From Methanobacteriota archaeon (GTDB taxonomy: Archaea > Hydrothermarchaeota > Hydrothermarchaeia > Hydrothermarchaeales > SZUA-236): 7,513 bases of DNA. Positions 5,864 through 7,513 of this stretch are shown piece after piece (positions within the stretch are counted from its first letter, which is position 1; every line of letters begins with the position of its first letter). Position numbers and translations under genes: made by a program. Below the pieces are notes generated by a model. It was not told the origin of the DNA. It searched no databases and saw only the letters and a program-made list of their open reading frames with translations. Where the stretch lies: assembly GCA_003230355.1 (NCBI GenBank), contig QIDD01000077.1:1-7513 (forward strand), in the 5' to 3' direction.

Positions 5864-6868
5864 TTAAACTCCCTGCATTGATTCTCTATTAATATTAACT
5901 ATTTCAGGCTCAGCGACAACTGCAGACGGCTTCTTTCTCATAGCTGGCCTGAGCATGACAAGCCTCTTCTGCGGCCCAGGTGTTGAACCCTTAATCACAA
6001 TATAATCATTCTTCACATCGCCGTAGTGCAAAAACCCGCCGGCAGGTGTAACCAAGTCGTCGCCTCCACTGATCTTGAGAACACGCTTGTTGAACTCGGT
6101 GCGCTGATGATAACCCATCTGACCTGACTGAGGCGTGGTCCACATCATAGCACCTGGTGTGAAGGGACCCAGGTTTCCGGCGGTGCGCCTGCCGTTTCGC
6201 GTCTTGCGAGGAAGCTTTTTTGTACCCCATTTTTTAAGAGGGCCCTGAAAACCTTTGCCCTTGGTTATGCTCAGAGTGTCAATATATTCTCCCGCGGTAA
6301 AGACATCTGAAACCTTGATTTCAGTTCCCAAAAGCTCCTTCGCATTCGCAAACTTCTCCTCAGAAGTGGTGCCAGCCACTGATATCTCCATTACATTAGG
6401 CTTTTTCTTAGGGATTGACTTGACAGCGCGGGGCTGTGTATGGGCAAGCAGACGAATATCAGAAACGTCATCAATCATCTTTTCAATCTTTTCAACGCCT
6501 TCAGAATCTTTTTTCGGAAGTGGGAAAACCCTGGAAAGATCTTTGTCAAGGTTTTTGCTCATAACCTGGCCTATGCTTCTAAGCCCTGAGTATCCCTTTC
6601 CATATGCCCGTATTCCGAATATCTTCAGAGGGGGGGCTTCAAGCACGGTTGCCACCGTTGCAAGCGCCTGCTTTGACGTTGTGCTGTTTGGTGAATCATC
6701 AATAACCTCAAAGTGCGTTGTGCCTGCTTTGTAACAGGGAAATCCACCGATCTTGGTTCCCTCAGCTAACTCAGGCCGCGCTCTCACCCTCGCCACTGGG
6801 CTCGGGGCCCTTTTACGCGGATGATAGGCAAGGGAGCCTCTTCGGGGATGATGTGGTCGTTTACCCAT
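5864..6868 (-). CDS. rpl3: Large-subunit ribosomal protein uL3
   Basis: uL3 is an early-assembly protein that reaches toward the peptidyl-transferase centre. The product has 334 residues, the archaeal/eukaryotic size. It starts MGKRPHHPRRGSLAYHPRKR, has the archaeal FPCYKAGTTHFEVIDDSPNS (43-62; Thr50 stands where Met is usual), and IKVSDVFTAGEYIDTLSITKGKGFQG (184-209). The hallmark PRKTRNGRRTAGNLGPFTPG (220-239) and MWTTPQSGQMGYHQRTEFNKR (242-262) follow; Trp243 corresponds to the Trp finger residue of yeast L3. It ends NINRESMQGV, close to the archaeal ESKQG ending. ATG 6866-6868 is the first gene of the operon and has only a weak GTGAG-like site upstream. The 134-base gap before it holds the presumed promoter. 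Confidence 0.98.
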   Translation of the reverse strand: MGKRPHHPRRGSLAYHPRKRAPSPVARVRARPELAEGTKIGGFPCYKAGTTHFEVIDDSPNSTTSKQALATVATVLEAPPLKIFGIRAYGKGYSGLRSIGQVMSKNLDKDLSRVFPLPKKDSEGVEKIEKMIDDVSDIRLLAHTQPRAVKSIPKKKPNVMEISVAGTTSEEKFANAKELLGTEIKVSDVFTAGEYIDTLSITKGKGFQGPLKKWGTKKLPRKTRNGRRTAGNLGPFTPGAMMWTTPQSGQMGYHQRTEFNKRVLKISGGDDLVTPAGGFLHYGDVKNDYIVIKGSTPGPQKRLVMLRPAMRKKPSAVVAEPEIVNINRESMQGV

Positions 6869-6886
6869 CTCTGTTTCTCACTAACT

Positions 6887-6896
6887 CATATAAAAA
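6887..6896 (-). promoter_or_regulatory. Proximal TATA-like box before rpl3
   Basis: The minus strand reads TTTTTATATG, close to the archaeal TTTATATA box. The usual spacing of about 26 bases from its centre would put transcription start at or just past the rpl3 ATG, giving an almost leaderless or unusable message. No adenine-rich BRE lies upstream, so it is the weaker of two candidates. Confidence 0.3.
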
Positions 6897-6928
6897 TGAC
6901 AGAATACCAATTTTAGGTTTCCGTTACG

Positions 6929-6954
6929 GCCGGGTTCTACACTTGTAAAACGGC
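6929..6954 (-). promoter_or_regulatory. Interrupted palindrome in the rpl3 leader/promoter
   Basis: The plus strand has outer arms GCCG (6929-6932) and CGGC (6951-6954) around TTCTACA-CT-TGTAAAA (6935-6950), a near-perfect inverted repeat with one mismatch that becomes a U.G wobble in minus-strand RNA. It could be a protein-binding operator or an RNA hairpin. No T-run follows, so it is not a typical terminator. Its role is inferred only. Confidence 0.4.
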
Positions 6955-6959
6955 TCTCC

Positions 6960-6967
6960 ATTTATAA
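6960..6967 (-). promoter_or_regulatory. Distal TATA-like box, likely operon promoter
   Basis: The minus strand reads CGTAAAGG then TTATAAAT, an A-containing BRE-like element directly before a TATA box. Normal spacing predicts transcription start near 6937 and a leader of about 69 bases. The start would then lie inside the palindrome at 6929-6954. A small perfect inverted repeat, TAACC-TTTAC-GGTTA (6965-6979), overlaps the BRE side. Among visible options this is the best promoter for the operon. Confidence 0.45.
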
Positions 6968-7002
6968 CCTTTACGGTTACCCCAGTAGTTCGACAAGTAA
7001 CT

Positions 7003-7513
7003 TTAAAGAATTTTATTTTTTTGAGGTTTCCTAATTTGAAATATGAAGTAGGTAATCATTAAACTTAAAGTATATTTCCAAGGTTTTTTAACAGCCAAGG
7101 AAATAACATCTCTTAAACCGATTGTTAAAATAGCTCGTAATGAATCACCAATACCTGCTGTGGTAATTACAACTTCAGATACAACCGGTGGAATTAAATC
7201 CATAATTAGGAGGACACCATAACTTACGAAGAAGAAGCAAAATATTAATAGAGGTAAAATTGTACGAGCCAATTCAATGGGTAAACCTGAAGCCATTACT
7301 TCTAAAATTATATTCAATATACTCTTTATAAGGTTCACAATTATTTCAACAAAAGCAGGTGTAATAGTAAAAAAATATACAACAACAGTAACTAATAAAA
7401 TCAGGATAATTGCAAGACTTAATCCTGTTGGCATGGTGTTTTCTATCCAATCAAAAAATAAATGTGAAAAAATGTTATAGATGTATTCCCAGAAAAGAAG
7501 AAGAGCACCTGCT
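7003..7513 (-). CDS. Unidentified membrane protein, 5' part beyond the window
   Basis: The frame runs open from the window edge to TAA 7003-7005, giving 169 visible residues. An internal ATG at 7432-7434 would give 143 residues, but the 26 upstream codons also read as coding (an aromatic FWEYIYNIFSHLFFDWI stretch), so I treat it as a 5' partial gene. Counting from that Met, clear membrane segments are at 5-25 and 55-80, with a shorter third at 121-134, and the basic C-terminal tail RKPQKNKIL follows. Residues 28-48 are amphipathic or a further hydrophobic helix. I do not recognise the family and see no catalytic motif. It reads in the same direction as the ribosomal operon but lies 134 bases upstream behind a likely promoter, so it is probably not part of it. 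The DNA is strongly AT-rich compared with the operon. Confidence 0.65.
   Translation of the reverse strand, partial: AGALLLFWEYIYNIFSHLFFDWIENTMPTGLSLAIILILLVTVVVYFFTITPAFVEIIVNLIKSILNIILEVMASGLPIELARTILPLLIFCFFFVSYGVLLIMDLIPPVVSEVVITTAGIGDSLRAILTIGLRDVISLAVKKPWKYTLSLMITYFIFQIRKPQKNKIL

Noticed and set aside
6255..6734. Plus-strand frame of 159 codons opposite rpl3
   Set aside because: It lies wholly inside a well-supported uL3, has no ribosome-binding site and shows no family motif.
6919..6960. tRNA-like piece (GGGTTCTAC near the rpl3 leader)
   Set aside because: No acceptor stem, D arm or anticodon arm can be built around it; only the T-loop resemblance exists.
6976..7001. GTTAC ... GTAAC inverted repeat as a terminator of the membrane gene
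   Set aside because: The arms are only five bases with a 16-base spacer and no T-run follows, so it is within chance expectation.

Overview
The window is a euryarchaeal ribosomal-protein operon, read on the minus strand, flanked on both sides by AT-rich genes that do not belong to the translation machinery. The gene order in the direction of transcription is uL3, uL4, uL23, uL2, uS19, uL22, uS3, uL29, aIF1 (SUI1), RNase P Rpp29 (Rnp1), uS17 and uL14. The two archaeal-type genes between uL29 and uS17, the archaeal protein lengths and signatures, and ribosome-binding sites matching GGAGGTGA point to Euryarchaeota, probably a methanogen-like or related lineage. I cannot name a genus.

Right edge (about 6869-7513): the 3' part of an unrecognised AT-rich membrane-protein gene, open to the window edge, is followed by a 134-base gap before rpl3. 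That gap holds two TATA-like boxes and a 26-base interrupted palindrome, so it is the likely promoter and leader of the operon.

Centre (728-6868): twelve tightly packed genes, with gaps of 0-10 bases or short stop/start overlaps (ATGA, TGATG, TAATG, TAAATG, TAGATG). Several ribosome-binding sites are built from the last codons or stop codon of the preceding gene, so translation is probably coupled. Eleven genes look intact. uL4 is split by a frameshift at about 5592-5593 in a GCGC stretch, inside the conserved loop sequence before RRAHPP. Removing two bases restores a normal 259-residue protein, so this is either a sequence error or a real lesion in an essential gene. uS3 carries a Lys/Ala/Pro-rich tail of about 120 residues ending in a small helical module.

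Left edge (1-705): the operon stops at uL14 and is met head-on, 22 bases away, by a plus-strand gene for a PD-(D/E)XK nuclease-like protein. An upstream partial gene, too short to identify, is translationally adjacent to it. In most euryarchaea uL14 is followed by uL24, eS4 and uL5, so the S10-spc linkage is broken here, possibly by insertion of a defence-type (restriction-like) unit.

No rRNA, tRNA, CRISPR array, insertion sequence or large repeat was seen.
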